Assembly: GCF_949987515.2 (NCBI RefSeq)
Contig: NC_082691.1
Location: 57,650,740 to 57,714,739, forward strand
Direction: 5' to 3'
Origin: Delphinus delphis
Lineage: Eukaryota > Chordata > Mammalia > Artiodactyla > Delphinidae
DNA: 64,000 bases
This document shows positions 24,900 through 36,929 of this stretch, in pieces. How positions within the stretch are numbered: the stretch's first letter is position 1; each line of letters starts with the position of its first letter. The notes under the pieces are model-generated. The model did not search any database and had not been told where the DNA came from. It saw only the letters and a program-made list of their open reading frames with translations. Position numbers and translations under genes: made by a program.

Positions 24900-25445
24900 A
24901 TGTTTAAAAAGTTAAATATAATCTTTTCCTAACCATAAAATTACTACCTTCTCTATAGGGAACATGAGAAATGAGTATAAAATTTTTAAAATATTATTTG
25001 TAATTTCATCACCCACGGTTCAGTGTTGTTAACACTTCCGTATATTCTTTCTTTCCTCTGGTAGCTACACTGTCTGCATGCTGATTTTTTTCATTCCATC
25101 TTATATCATAAGTATCTTCTCAATATTTATTTACTATCAATAATCTTCAAAAATGAGATTTTTAATGACTTCGATACTATTCCATCATTGGAATGTATCA
25201 TAATGTTTTTAACCGTTCTCCTATTGTTGGATATTATAAGTAGCATTCCAGTAATCATATTTCTATGTAAATCTTTGGCCACATATCCTAAGTATTAATT
25301 CCTTAGGATAGATTCCTAGAAGTAAAATTACTGGGTCAAAGTGTAGGAGCAGTGTTAATACATTTTGCCAAACTCTTTTTTCCAAGGAATGCTTATCCAT
25401 TTGTGCTTCCACCAGCAGTGACTGAGATGCCCCAGTTAGCCGTGT
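24900..25445 (-). mobile_element. old L1/HAL1-type 3' fragment
   Basis: The reverse strand shows the familiar order of an old L1M 3' region: ttgttaacacttccgtatattc, actattccatcattggaatgtatcataatg, ctcctattgttggatatt, ggatagattcctagaagtaaaattactgggtcaaag, then ttgccaaactc and ttccaccagcagtgactgag. Confidence 0.7.
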
Positions 25446-25529
25446 TCTCATCCACGTGGAGGAGTGCTGTTTTCCTACCTTGGTCAATACAATAGATACT
25501 TCTGGTGTTGAAACAGGTGGTGTGGCCCA

Positions 25530-25700
25530 GGGGTGAGGAGGGCTGTAGGCTGGGAGTCAGGAGACATGGGCTTGAATTTAGGCTCTTCCGTCAGTTAGCT
25601 CTGCGACTCTGTGGAAAACCCTTAGCAGGAACGATGAAAAGTTGGAACAGTAATGGCTGCCCACGTGAGATAATGAATAAAAACGCTTTGTAAATGTAAA
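25530..25700 (+). repeat. MIR SINE
   Basis: Plus-strand, degraded MIR: gggagtcaggagacatgggcttgaatttaggctc, then tcagttagctctgcgactctg, and gagataatgaataaaaacgc. Confidence 0.65.
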
Positions 25701-26797
25701 ACGTAAGGTTTTTTTATTACTTACTGCAAGGCACCTACCCATTGCTAATAGTACCTAAGACAAATTAGGACTTGAGTAAACAAATTATAAATAAAAGATG
25801 AAATACTGATTTAAGGTTCCTTTTTAAAACTAAGAGAAGGTGACTTTCTCAGCATAATTTCTCACATCTCTTTCTGAGCTCACACATACACACAAAAATT
25901 AGGTGGTATCTGAAATCTCAGATGAGCCTACTGTAATGTATGAAATAAAGTTGGAGTTGTCTTGGATTACGCAAACTAAACCAATAGTTAACACTTTTAT
26001 GGAAAGTGGATTCAAATGTAATTGTCATTTAGTTGGAGGTGGCAGAAACTCAAGAAGTTTTTCAATGGTCACTGCCGCAACACAGCTGAAAGCCATCCGT
26101 CTGATCAGGCTGCTCTGTTCCCATTATTCCAACGCAGGACCCTGCGTCCATATTCTTTCCTCCTCCCCATCCGTCTGTAGCTGTATTTCCTTTAAGGTTT
26201 ACCCAGGACCGCCTTTCTCCTGAAGTCTTTCCCAGGTGCCCCAGAGTGAAAGCTTACCCTTCGCAGGTTTCTTACCTGTGAACCTCACAAGCCAGCTCCG
26301 GATTACCCACTGCTTTGTGAGGTCCTTTCATCATTTCTAGTGTGTAAATATTTCCTCCCCAGATACACCTTAAACGATTTGAGGAGAGAGATTCTTCCTC
26401 TGCTTTTGCGCACTCTCGGCCCTAAATTAACTTGCCCTTGAGGTTGATAAAGAGAGAAGCTTTTACCCAGGGCCAAGGAGTCACTTTCCCAGTAACTCCA
26501 CTGGGGAAACTTTCTCTAGATTTTTGTCCCCCTTGGTGTGAGGGGGATGGAGGGCAGGTCAGTACCTCCTGCCACGTTTCTTCTGGGGATTATTTTTCCC
26601 TCATTAATTGCGCCGACAGGATAAGAATAGCTCACAGCCCAGAGGCAAAGGCTAATGTGGACAGTTTTGTTCTTTCATTTTTTTCCTCACCCTATTCTTC
26701 CTGAGTCACCCTCCACCTTCCTTGCTAAATATATATCTTCTTTCTGATCAAACGTCACTTTTTTTTTTCTTTTTAAACCAAACGAAAGAAAAGGCTG
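25701..26797. other. mostly unrecognised DNA
   Basis: A weak L2-like trace on the plus strand runs from about 26090 to 26400. Nothing else is recognised; the open frame at 25903-26223 has no family features. Confidence 0.35.
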
Positions 26798-26798
26798 C

Positions 26799-27010
26799 TG
26801 GGCTTCCCTGGTGGCGCAGTGGCTGAGAGTTCGCCTGCCGATGCAGGGGATGCGGGTTCGTGCCCCGATCTGGAAAGATCCCACATGCCGCGGAGCGGCT
26901 GGGCCCGTGAGCCATGGCCGCTGAGCCTGCGCGTCCGGAGCCTGTGCTCCGCAACGGGAGAGGCCACAAGAGTGAGAAGCCTGCGTACCGCAAAAAAAAA
27001 AAAAAAAAAA
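26799..27010 (+). mobile_element. CHR-2 SINE
   Basis: Full-length plus-strand copy: gggcttccctggtggcgcag, B box ggttcgtgccccg, the 3' part gcgtccggagcctgtgctcc, gcctgcgtaccgc and a poly(A) tail of over 20 A. Target duplication aaaaggctg at 26789-26797 and 27011-27019. Confidence 0.93.
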
Positions 27011-27019
27011 AAAGGCTGT

Positions 27020-28579
27020 ATTTCTGTATAATCATTATGATTCCCAAAGAAATATTAATGTTCTGAGGACAACAATATCCTACTCACATTTTGGAGAGAT
27101 GAAACTTGATGATGTTTTATTGACAATTCTAGATACATTCCAATTTCCAGAGGCTTAGTTAAGCAATGTGTGATTGCAAGAAACAGAAAGCTACCCAAAT
27201 TATTCAAGTCAAAGGACAGAATGGAGGTAAGGGAGCTGTACCAGCCTTTCCAGCACATGAAGCTTGAAATCTTGTGTGAGTTACAAGAGAGAATACTGGT
27301 TTTCAAAGCATCGAAAAGGACTGTGCAGGAGTTGGGTGTTGTTACCATAATAGAGAAGTGAGATTCTTCGCCTCCCATCAAGCAACGGGTGGAGTTCAGA
27401 AAACCTTTCTAGTTATTGAGAAGTGTGGGAGGAAGCTGGTGATGCCTGGTTGCAGCTCTAATGGAATATAAAGATTGCAACCATGTATGTCTACAATTGG
27501 GGCATTAGGTCCTGGGCAATGACCCAAGACAACTTTCCTCAGACTTTACAACACAGTTACAAAAAGAGCTGTTGGCAACTGTCCAGAGAGGAGGTTCTGA
27601 GAAAGAGCACCGCCACCCAGCCAGATATAATCGCCTCCCAAAATTAGGTCAAAATTGTCAACGTTAGTGGAGGACCCAGACGCTAAAGTCAGAATACTGA
27701 CCAGCCAGTCTGTAAACACATTCATTACTGACCTTCTTCAGAAACCAGTCCATGGGCTCTATCTGCTCTACTGGCAATAATTTTCTTAGAAAACATATTA
27801 GGAGCAAAAATTGAACTCTAAGTTTGCCCGCACCACTGCCAGAGGAAATCATTCCACAACCCAGAACTTTCAATTACTTGTGTAATTGTGTACATGCCAT
27901 TTCACACTTCATTTCCATTTTAGCTCTCTTTTAATTTTAGAATCACCTCAGAACTTTGTGTCATAATTACTGAAACAGAGATACTAGGTAAAGCTGTAAA
28001 CAGCTTCCAAGCCCTGGCTTTGCACGGTTCGGGGAGCGGTGTACGTTTACCCTGGCTCCCAGCCTCAGTCGCACCATCCCATCCCTCCACCTCCCTCCAG
28101 TCCTTCCTCCAATCGTCTCAGCTTCCACAGACACAAGCTGGATGAGGCTGAGCCCGTCACGCATGTCACTAATAGTGAACAAAAGACGAGGTAACAGTCT
28201 ACCAAGATGTAGTTCCAGTCATGAAAGAAGTACTGCTTCTGACTATAATCCTGTGTGATAGCCCAGTTCCAGAGGTTGAGCTGACAAGATACACCCTCCG
28301 CAAGCTTGTAGACGTTGCTTCCCAGGTACCACGGTTGTTGAACCTGAGAAAATGGAAAGGAAGTCCAGCAGTCCCCTTGACTATCAGAAATTCTGCTGCA
28401 ATCAAATGAGGTGAAACATGGGAAAGGACTTTGAAAGTGATGAAGTGTGAGAAAATGTGAGGCCATAAAAGAAGTATTGCAAGAGGTGTCCTGTCACTGA
28501 TTTCAGGCAAAAGTTGAATAAATGCAATTACTAACATTTTGAATTTAAAGTTCAAAAGAGAGAATTAGAATCCAATCAA
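27020..28579. other. 1.56 kb without clear repeats
   Basis: A segment around 27160-27215 (gattgcaagaaacagaaagc) resembles a dispersed repeat I cannot name. I see no gene. Confidence 0.4.
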
Positions 28580-28960
28580 AATCAGTCTGCAAAAGAGGCC
28601 TGAGCGCTCTCCAAATGGTCCATGTGCTCCCCGACATTTCCAGCCTCTGTTGCTGTTAGCAGGGGCTGTGTGACTGCCTCTGGCCAAAAGACTACAAGCA
28701 GAAGGGCTGATGGACTGTGTAGCACTCTGGTCCAGAGGACTTAGGAACAGGAATGAGTCCCCTGACCGTTGCCTACTTCCTGCTTCAGTGACCCTGGAAA
28801 CCAGGCATTGAGATGGAGGGAGCCTGGATCCCTGAGTCACTTGATGAAGGAGTGCCCTCCAACCTGGAAGGCAAACATTAGTATAAGGGCTAAGTCACAA
28901 AGAGTCCAGTGCTCACTTAATGTCAGAGCATAATAAAGCCTATCTTTTAAAATACATTGA
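28580..28960 (+). repeat. ancient LTR-like repeat, family not named
   Basis: The words gtgtgactgcctctggccaaaagac, gcattgagatggagggagcctggatccctgag and the terminal ataataaagcctatc follow the same pattern as the copy at 20985-21370. It looks like the 3' part of an old LTR-type element. Confidence 0.45.
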
Positions 28961-29149
28961 TTATTTTTTTCTTTTTAATTAAATCTCTTCCAGAACATAG
29001 CGTCAGTGCTCTTCAGAGATGCTCATGATGGAAGGAAGTGATTGTAAATGGAGTGATTCTTGCACTAGGACTACATCATCGATGATCTAGGTATTAAAGA
29101 AAAAACAGTCAACCCCAAATCAGATAATGCTTTATACAGTGAATAAACT

Positions 29150-29375
29150 TCTAACAGAATGGTTTAGTGGATAAAATAAAACAGCTGACTTTGGCACTCA
29201 GCGATCTCATTCCGATCCAGTCATTTCTTTCTCTCTCAGACCCTAAGTAATTTAATCTCTTCTCTCTGCTTTGGTTTAAGTAGAGAAGGACCTTCCTCAG
29301 AGGGTTTTGGTGAGCAATAAAAATAACTGTAAAGCACTTTTCCAGCACAAAGTGCTGCATAAATGCTTAATGATT
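29150..29375 (+). repeat. MIR SINE, degraded
   Basis: The plus strand shows a degraded MIR: the acccta-agtaatttaatctctt part, ttggtgagcaataaaaataac and gtaaagcacttttcc...agtgctgcataaatgc. Confidence 0.6.
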
Positions 29376-30127
29376 TCCCTTAATGATATCATGGACAGGG
29401 ACACTATACTTTTAGGTGAAATATTTTCATTTGAATTATAGCATGCAACACTCTAGATGTCAAGGCCTGGTGGATGGCTGAAATAAAGATCTTTTGTTTT
29501 TCTGGAGTCTGGATAATTTAATCATTTTTCCTTCATCTCCAAAAATTAAATCTAATTAGACACATCGGGATTCGGATCCAACAGAGGTTAATTATGGCCT
29601 ATATAAAAAGAGGAGACATGAATGATACAGCCTTCAGGCCACCAGTTTTGCTCACGAATTCTGCTTTAGGGGAAAAACACTCCGTTGGGCTTCTTTTTCT
29701 TTCTTCCTTTCTTTTTTTTTTTTTTTAAATAACTTACTTTGTCTTAGAAAATCATAGCCTTATATTACCGAGCCCAGGTCACAGTCTCAAGGGGCACGTG
29801 TTCACTTTCCGATGCAGATGGGCATTTTGTTCTCTAGGGCAGGAAAGAGAGCCTTCGGTCGAATATATCCACCCACCATGGAGAGGCCACATTCTTCTCC
29901 ATAATTATGACATAAGAAGGGAAAAGGCAGTGGCAATTTTTTTTTTAACAAAAATGTAATTATAGAACCCTTCTGTCATTTTCTATGTGTGTCATAAAAT
30001 AAATGCGTTTGAGAAACTCCGCCCTGCAGGTCAGTTTGCAAACCCCTCAAACTCTATTCACAAGAGGCTCCCACCTCTGAGTTATTCCACTTCTCAAATG
30101 CCAGATGTGCCCTCTTTCCTTCTCACG
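29376..30127. other. no recognised feature, one pyrimidine tract
   Basis: A ttctttttctttcttcc tract followed by poly(T) lies at 29690-29727. The rest is unassigned. Confidence 0.45.
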
Positions 30128-30359
30128 CACCCTCTCACACAGCTACCATTTACCCAATGCTTCCTTTGTGCCAGATTTTGTACAGTGCAGTGAACATCAT
30201 CTCCTATAATCCATATGATACAATCCTGTAAGGCAGGAAGTATTCATCCCATTTTCCAGATGAGGAAAAGATGCTCAGCAAAGTTAAATAATTTACCCCA
30301 AGTCATACAGCTGGTAGGAAGGGGATCCTGGATTCAAACCTGGTCCAGCGACTCCAGCA
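30128..30359 (-). repeat. MIR SINE
   Basis: Nearly complete reverse-strand MIR: ctttgtgccagattttgtac, catcatctcctataatcc, cccattttccagatgaggaaaagatgc, agtcatacagctggtagg and ggattcaaacctggtccagc. Its right edge abuts a CHR-2 insertion. Confidence 0.88.
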
Positions 30360-30370
30360 CTAATATGTCT

Positions 30371-30573
30371 TTTTTTTTTTTTGCGGTACGCGGGCCTCTC
30401 ACTGTTGTGGCCTCTCCCGTTGCGGAGCACAGGCTCCGGAGGCGCAGGCTCAGCGGCCATGGCTCACGAGCCCAGCCGCTCCGCGGCATGTGGGATCTTC
30501 CTGGACCGGGGCACGAATCTGTGTCCCCTGCATCGGCAGGCGGACTCTCAACCACTGCGCCACCAGGGAAGCC
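30371..30573 (-). mobile_element. CHR-2 SINE
   Basis: Full minus-strand copy: poly(T), gcggtacgcgggcctctcac, and a head ending gccaccagggaagcc. Target duplication ctaatatgtct (plus T run) at 30360-30370 and 30574-30584. Confidence 0.94.
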
Positions 30574-30584
30574 CTAATATGTCT

Positions 30585-31409
30585 TTTTTAATATATATAG
30601 CCTCATCCTTTAGCTGGTGAGGAAGGGAACGGGAAAGATGGAAGAAGGAAGGAAAGGGAAGTGAACAAAATCTACTGCTGCATCTTTTTCTTAGAAAGAA
30701 AGAATGTTCAGAGCTGGAAACAACTCTCCAGATTTTCCAGCTACTTTCCACACTTTTTAGAAAAGGAAAGAGATACTCAGACAAGTGAAATGGCATTCAC
30801 AATGTTATGCAGTACCTTGAATAAGTAAAACCCAAACACGGTATGTTGGGACCGGAACCTGTATCCAGGATTTCGAACTCCCAAGTCTCTCTCTTCCACC
30901 ATAACATCCCCCTACCCTACCCCACCCCTCATTTTAAAAAATAACTCACATTAGTGAATTTACCTCTTAGTAAAAAAAAAAAAAGATAAATGGTTTAAAT
31001 TGTTTCAATGATCTAGAATAGCAGTCTGTCATATACTTTTGTGTGTGGGTGGAAAGGCCAAGCCCTAAATTCATTCATTGTTCATTCAACTCACAATTTG
31101 GAGCACCTACCAAGTGCAGAGCTCAAGGTCAGGGTCAGAATACAGTGCCAGACTGGGCTGATTGGTCCCCGCCTAGGCGAGCAGTTTTCAGCCTGATGAA
31201 TCTAAAATTTGATGAATTTGACTCTTTTATCACACACCATGGGTGAAGAGAAAAAAAAGTGAAGTTGATTCAAACTGTTGATTTCTACAATAGTACCCTT
31301 TCAATACTTGAACCCTGTACCTATTTCTATAGTATCTGGTACATTTTTACATACGGTGAAGGAAGGCGTTTCCTTGTACAGATATTTTTACAAGGAAACT
31401 TCTAGGCAG
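30585..31409. other. mostly unrecognised DNA
   Basis: A weak reverse-strand MIR-like segment lies at about 30685-30905 (agagctggaaacaac, ccggaacctgtatccaggatttcgaac). A fragment with cattcattgttcattcaac at about 31070-31150 may be the start of the ancient repeat that follows. Confidence 0.35.
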
Positions 31410-31964
31410 TTGGAATGCATCGCTAAACAAAAAAGTCAGAAATATCTGTCCTCACAGAGATTACATCTTAATTGGGAGAAACAGGCAATGAACAAGTACC
31501 ACAATGAATAAGGAAATTATATATTATATTAGAAGGTGATGTGGGTTAGAGAAAAACAAAAATATCGAAGGATAAGAGGAGTTTGGAATTCGGAGGGGCA
31601 GTGGGGCAGATTGCAGTTTTAAAGAGGACGGCCAGAGCAGGCCTCGCGGAGAATATCTGAGTTTGATTGAACGTGAGTCAGTTAGCCTTGTGGATTTCTG
31701 GGGAAAGAACATTCCAGCAAGGTCAACAGTCAGTGCAAGGAGATAGCTAGGAGCTTTAAGCAGGCCCGTGTTGCTGAAGCAGAATGAGCAAGAGGGAGAG
31801 AGGAGGAAAGATCTCAGAGAGATAAGGGGGTGAGGGTTGCTATCAGGCACGGCCTCATGGTCCACTGGAAGGACCTGGCTTTACTCTAAGTGAGATGGGG
31901 CATCCCTAGGGACTGTGGGCTGAGGAGTGATATGATGAGACTCAGGTTTTAAAAGGACCGCTCT

Positions 31965-32182
31965 AGGGCTTCCCTGGTGGTGCAGTGGTTGAGAGTCCGC
32001 CTGCCGATGCAGGGGACACGGGTTCGTGCCCCGGTCCGGGAAGATCCCACATGCCGCGGAGCGGCTGGGCCCGTGAGCCATGGCCGCTGAGCCTGCGCGT
32101 CCGGAGCCTGTGCTCGGCAACGGGAGAGGCCACAACAGTGAGAGGCCCGCGTACCGCAAAAAATAATAATAATAATAAAAAT
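31965..32182 (+). mobile_element. CHR-2 SINE with (AAT)n tail
   Basis: Full-length plus-strand copy with head agggcttccctggtggtgcag, B box ggttcgtgccccgg and 3' end gcccgcgtaccgc. The A tail has become (AAT)n at 32160-32182. Target duplication aaaaggaccgctct at 31951-31964 and 32183-32196. Confidence 0.95.
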
Positions 32183-32258
32183 AAAAGGACCGCTCTGGCT
32201 GCTTTGTTGAGAAAAACTTCAGGGGCAAGGGTAGAGGCAAGGAGACTGGTCAGGAGAC

Positions 32259-33134
32259 ACTAAATCTCTAATTGTGATCTTGTGATTTATAATAAGAAAT
32301 ATATATTTGTTTTTCGACCTCTTCTTGGCACAGAGTTCCTAAAACCCTTGGAATTTCTTAAGTGAGGAGAGCAGTACAGGTGTCTTTGAATGAGGTGACT
32401 TTTGGCAAGTTCCTGGGTCACATAAGGATGGGGGCTGGTCACCAGAGGACCCAACCAGGTGATTAGAGGGTTGGAACTTTTGGTTCCAACCCCCTCTCCC
32501 CACCCCAGACCTCCCAGGAGGGGAGAGGAACTGTACGTTGAATCAATCACCAATGGCCAATGATTTAATCAATCATGCCTATACTACATGACTTCACTAT
32601 GAAGCTTCCATAAATGCCCAAAAGGACAGGGTTCAGATTGCTTCTGGATTGGTACACACATGCAGATTTGGGGAGACTGGTGTACGCAGAGAGGACATGG
32701 AAGGTCCCTGCGCTTTCCTTATACCTTGCCCTAAGCATCTCTTCCATCTGACTGTTCCTCAGTTATATCCTTTTAGAGTAAGCCAGTATCTAGTAAGTAA
32801 AACATTTCTCTGAGGTTTCTGGGCTGCTCTTACAAATTAATCAAACCCAAGGAGGGCATTGGAGGGCGTTGGAAGCTGCTATCTTTAGGTCGGTCAGAAG
32901 CACAGGTGACAACCAGAACTTGAGACTGGCCTCTGAATGGGGAGGGGGACAGTCTCGTAGGACAGAGCCCTTAACCTGTGGAATCTGATGCTCTCTCTGG
33001 GTAGGCAGTGTCAGAATTGAAATGAATTGTGGGACACCCAGCTGACGAAGCAGAGGTCTTGTTGGATATGTGGAGAAACTCAACGCCACCTCACCCCACA
33101 CACACATTGGAACTGGGTCCAGAATCTTCACTAA
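32259..33134 (+). mobile_element. old endogenous-retrovirus LTR-like block
   Basis: About 870 bp interrupts the ancient repeat. It has words I recall from a mammalian LTR: caagttcctgggtcacataag, aatggccaatgatttaatcaatcatgcc, cttccataaatgcccaaaaggacaggg, ggtcggtcagaagcacaggtgacaacc and gagcccttaacctgtggaatctgatg. A 6-bp cactaa occurs at both edges (32258-32263, 33129-33134), a possible target duplication. No internal viral gene is present, so it would be a solo LTR; no intact poly(A) signal is seen. Family not named. Confidence 0.5.
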
Positions 33135-33299
33135 CTGAAGTAATCCGGGTGAGAGACAAAGGCGGCCTAGACCTGGGTGGTAGCAGAGAGGTGGGAGAAA
33201 TCATTGGATTCTGGATAGATTTTTGAAGAAGGAGTCACAGAGTTTCCTAGCAGATTAGACGGTGTGGTGTAGGGGAGGTGAGCAAAAGAAAAGAGTCCA

Positions 33300-33491
33300 A
33301 GGGGCTTCCCTGGAGGCACAGTGGTTGAGAGTCCGCCTGCCGATGCAGGGGACACGGGTTCGTGCCCCGGTCCGGGAAGATCCCACATGCCGCGGAGCGG
33401 CTGGGCCCGTGAGCCGTGGCCGCTGAGCCTGCGCTTCCGGAGCCTGTGCTCCACAACGGGAGAGGCCACAACAGTGAGAGGCCCGCGTACC

Positions 33492-33521
<30 letters not shown>
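33300..33521 (+). mobile_element. CHR-2 SINE with long poly(A)
   Basis: Full-length plus-strand copy: ggggcttccctggaggcac, B box ggttcgtgccccgg, 3' end gcccgcgtaccgc and about 30 A. Target duplication aaaagaaaagagtcca at 33284-33299 and 33522-33537. The long pure A tail suggests a fairly recent insertion. Confidence 0.95.
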
Positions 33522-33527
<6 letters not shown>

Positions 33528-33552
33528 AAAGAGTCCAGGAAGATGCCAAAGT

Positions 33553-33893
33553 GTTTTTGTTTTTTTGTTTTTTATTGAAGTGTAGTTGATTTACAATATT
33601 GTGTTAGTTTCAGGTGTATAGCAAAGTGATTCAATTATATATATATGTATTCTTTTTCAGATTCTTTTCCATTATAGGTTATTACAAGATATCGACTATA
33701 GTTCCCTGTGCTACACAGTAAATCCTTGTTGTTTATTTTATATATAGTACTGTGTATCTGTTAATCCCATACTCCTAATTTATCCTGGTAACTCCTTTGG
33801 TAACCATAAGTTTGTTTTCTATGTCTGTGAGTCTGTTTCTATTTTATGTATAGATTCATTTGTATTATTTTTTTAGATTCCACATGGAAGTGA

Positions 33894-33936
<43 letters not shown>

Positions 33937-34040
33937 ATATATAATATTCAGCTTTCTCTGTCTGACTTACTTCACTCAGTATGATCATCTCTAGGCCCAT
34001 CCATGTTGCTGCAAATGGCAATATTTCATTCTTTTATACG
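33553..34040 (-). mobile_element. 5'-truncated L1 insertion (3' end only)
   Basis: Reverse-strand L1 3' sequence with the T-rich end on the left: attgaagtgtagttgatttac, gtgttagtttcaggtgtatagc, tccctgtgctacacagtaaatcc, tgtctgacttacttcactcag. Target duplication gatgccaaagt at 33542-33552 and 34041-34051. It contains a (TATC)n run. Confidence 0.92.
33893..33936. repeat. (TATC)n microsatellite
   Basis: About ten tatc units inside the L1 3' end, running into tatatata. Confidence 0.95.
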
Positions 34041-34230
34041 GATGCCAAAGTTTTTAACCTGAGCAGCTGGAAGGCTGAACTTGTCATCTCCTGGGGAAGA
34101 CCAGGTGGCACAGATTTGCATCAGTGAATTCAGGAGTTGGGTGTGGTTGTGTTAGAGACATGAGCCTGTCTTAGGAGGAAAGGCTGGGCTGGAGATGTGA
34201 ATTTGGGTGTTACATTCTACCAAAACCGCA

Positions 34231-36437
34231 GGACGGGACGAGATCACTAAGGAGCTTATGCTGTCTGGTGAAGGCTGGTTTACCATTCTTTGGAGAATTT
34301 CATTTCCCCAAACTTGTAAGAACAGGGAGAAATGATTAAGAGCAACAGGATTGTTTGACAATGATTTATTTTTCTGAACAGCCCCCCAAAGGAAAACAAA
34401 ATCGTGGGAGCAAATTTAATTTTTAAATTTATTTTTCTCAGTTATGGTAACAGATTTTGGCCAGGGGACCCAGGCCTCTACAGAAAACTCACAAATGTGT
34501 AGGCAAGAAGCAAGTGTGGAATTTCTTGTGTACATGAAAACACTGGCACCAGGCAAAACCAGAAAGTGCGGTAGAGTCCCAGAGGCCACACTCTTCAATT
34601 ACTGGGAGACTAAGTTGCACATCTGCACAGCTGGCCCAGCATCCAACAGCCCCAGACACGAGGAGAGAGGGGACACACAGGTCCTTGGTGAGTGGGACAC
34701 CTAATTAAAGCCCGTGTAACTACTGCACAGGTGGATATTTATGTTACAACGTTTGCCCTTTTAAAATCTACCATTGTTACCAACGTGAATAGGAGACCAA
34801 GGCCCTCCCACTCTCCTCATCTCCTCCAAATGGTGAAAGTGGCTGGATTGTGGAGTGACCAGTGTGGAGTCATTCATCACTTCATTCGTTCACTAAGTAG
34901 CTATGGAAAGCCATTTCAGCTCCATCCACCAACACGGGAGAAGTGAGCCTGCCCTGTAAGAGATAGCTGGCACCTGCCCCTGGACGCCTCGTACACTTAT
35001 TTGCTCAGCAAAGGAACAACCTTCTCTCAATCGTCTTCCCACTGGTTTCACCTCTGCATCCTGCCGTCCCATGCTGCCGACACAAACAACGGAAACTTTT
35101 GGGCAAGGAATTCAGCAATATTCAGTTTACCCTCCTAAAGTAAACGTGCTCTCAGTACCCACTTGTTTGCTGCAGTTGGTTAAGAGCCACTGTATGGATT
35201 TGCTTTATCCCCAGAGCTGTAAACCGAGCGGTCAAGGATTCCGCGCTGCAGGGCGGTGCAATGAGATCCCAGCGTTCTTAGGATTTGAACCCTTCCCTGG
35301 TGAGCACTTTGGTGTTTCCTTCCCTCTATAGTGCTCCAGTTGCTACATATCAAAATGATATCTCTTTTTTTTGGTTAAATTACACAAGCCTAGGTCTACA
35401 AGTGTCCAATAACCCAAAGGTTGTGTGCCAATGAACCAATCTCTTCTCGCTTTGTGAATTTAAATTCCCCTGTAAGCTATAGATGGGAACACCGTGTGTC
35501 TATATTTCCACAAGCCAGTCCTCTCTTTCCAAGCAGTCCTCCAAGGAAATTCTTATTCTGCTGGCATCAATGCCGCTGCTGTAATTGCTCATAAAGGCAT
35601 CCGCGGGACTTTGCGGCCGGCGCCTTTACTAAGCTCTGTAATTAATTCTTGGAAAGCCATAGAAGGAGCTTGTTCAGAGCACTGTTAAATCAAAAGCAGG
35701 CTTCCTGTTGGCCCGCTCAGATGGAGCCCTGATAGTTTGAAACAGATAATGAACCAGGCTAAAGAAACCTCCGAACAACCATTCATTCCCCCAGCAGTTG
35801 AATCTATGCGCCACCCAAGACAGAAACAGGGCGCGTGGGTCATACGCGGATGCAGAGACCACGGTTCTTCCGATGCACAGAGGGACTTTGGAGAGTGAAC
35901 TTTTAACTATTGGCCAAACACTTCGCTGCTTCACATGATTGTTTTTTAACGCATTTGTTTGCTTGTTTGCTCATGGATGCTGAGGTTATTTTGGTAAAAA
36001 CAATTAGGAAAGACGTGTGGGTGTGGTGTGTATCATCAGCTGAAGGGGCAGACTACTCAAGCTGGTTGATGGCCCTGGTCTATCTGCATGAAGTCAGCTT
36101 GAATAATAATAATTATAGTAAAAGCTGCAATTTGTTGAGTGACAGTACGTCCCAGCAGGCTTTGGCCCTTGTGCACACGTCCTCCCAAGGGCTCTAAGAG
36201 GACAGAATTGTCGCCTTCTTTGTACGGAGTGAAGCCTGGTGTTACAATGTCCTTGTGCCCCACAAATGGCTTAATGAGAATAAGGCAGACCATAGCTTCC
36301 TTTCTCCATGCCTAAATAAAACTGCTTCTATAAAAGCACCGTGCCTTGTACACATTAAAGACTCGATAAATGTGCTTATTGACTCAGTGAAACTCACACT
36401 TAGTCACTAGTTTTAAAAGGGAACTGCCATTTCTCTA
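34231..36437. other. 2.2 kb mostly without recognised repeats
   Basis: A weak reverse-strand MIR trace may lie at 36100-36270. The 35560-35700 part (gctgctgtaattgctcataaaggc ... ctctgtaattaattcttgg) is repeat-free and mixed in composition, a candidate for a conservation check. I see no gene. Confidence 0.4.
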
Positions 36438-36592
36438 CAGTAGTGGTTCTCAACTGGGGATGATTTTGCCCCCTAGGGGATATTTTAAATTGTCACAGCT
36501 GGAGAGGGGGGGCCTTGCTACTGGCATCTAGGGACCAAGGATGCTGCTAGACATTCTCAAAATGTCAGTGGTACTGAAGATAAGAAATCCTG
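36438..36592 (+). mobile_element. MER5A-like hAT-Charlie element
   Basis: The MER5A pattern is clear: tagtggttctcaactgggg, gattttgccccctagggg, ctactggcatctaggg, atgctgctagacattctc and tgtcagtggtactgaag. It is a short non-autonomous DNA transposon. Confidence 0.85.
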
Positions 36593-36929
36593 ATCTATAG
36601 CCAAGGTCAACCAATAAATTGATCATCATTTGTTGATTAATATTTACATTATAAAATATCAAACTGAGAAAAGAAAATGATTAATCCCGTAGGCTCTGAA
36701 TTGCATACCAGAACTGGCCAAAGATGTGTCTTTATGTTCCAAAATCCAGACAAAAATCTAGCACAAATATTAATACCAGGTATACCTGGGAGATATCTGA
36801 GAAAGATAGGGGCGCCAAGCCCAGTCTTGTGTATAGAAGTTAATTTTGAGTTATCATGTGAAATGAAAATCCAGCCAATACACCAATATAAAAATTGGCT
36901 GCCCTAAGGTCTGTACCAAATCAGAAGAA

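Larger units (their letters stand above)
31410..34230 (+). repeat. ancient interspersed repeat in pieces
   Basis: Pieces at 31410-31964, 32183-32258, 33135-33299 and 34050-34230 read as one colinear old repeat. They carry, in order: agagattacatcttaattggg, gaacattccagcaaggtcaacagtcagtgcaagg, gaggagtgatatgatgagac, ggctgctttgttgagaaaaac, gtaatccgggtgagagac, ttggattctggatag and tttaacctgagcagctggaagg. This word order recurs in mammalian genomes. I do not name the family. Four later insertions separate the pieces. Confidence 0.6.

Noticed and set aside
29690..29727. Pyrimidine tract followed by poly(T) as a SINE or L1 tail
   Set aside because: No element body adjoins it on the right and no target duplication was found, so it was left as low-complexity DNA.
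31985..32050. tRNA-like B box and head region that could suggest a tRNA gene
   Set aside because: It is the tRNA-derived head of a CHR-2 SINE. It does not fold as a full cloverleaf and is followed by the SINE body, A tail and target duplication. The same applies to the other SINE copies.
33893..33936. Regular short repeats that could suggest a CRISPR-like array
   Set aside because: It is a pure tetranucleotide microsatellite without spacers, inside an L1 end in a mammalian genome.
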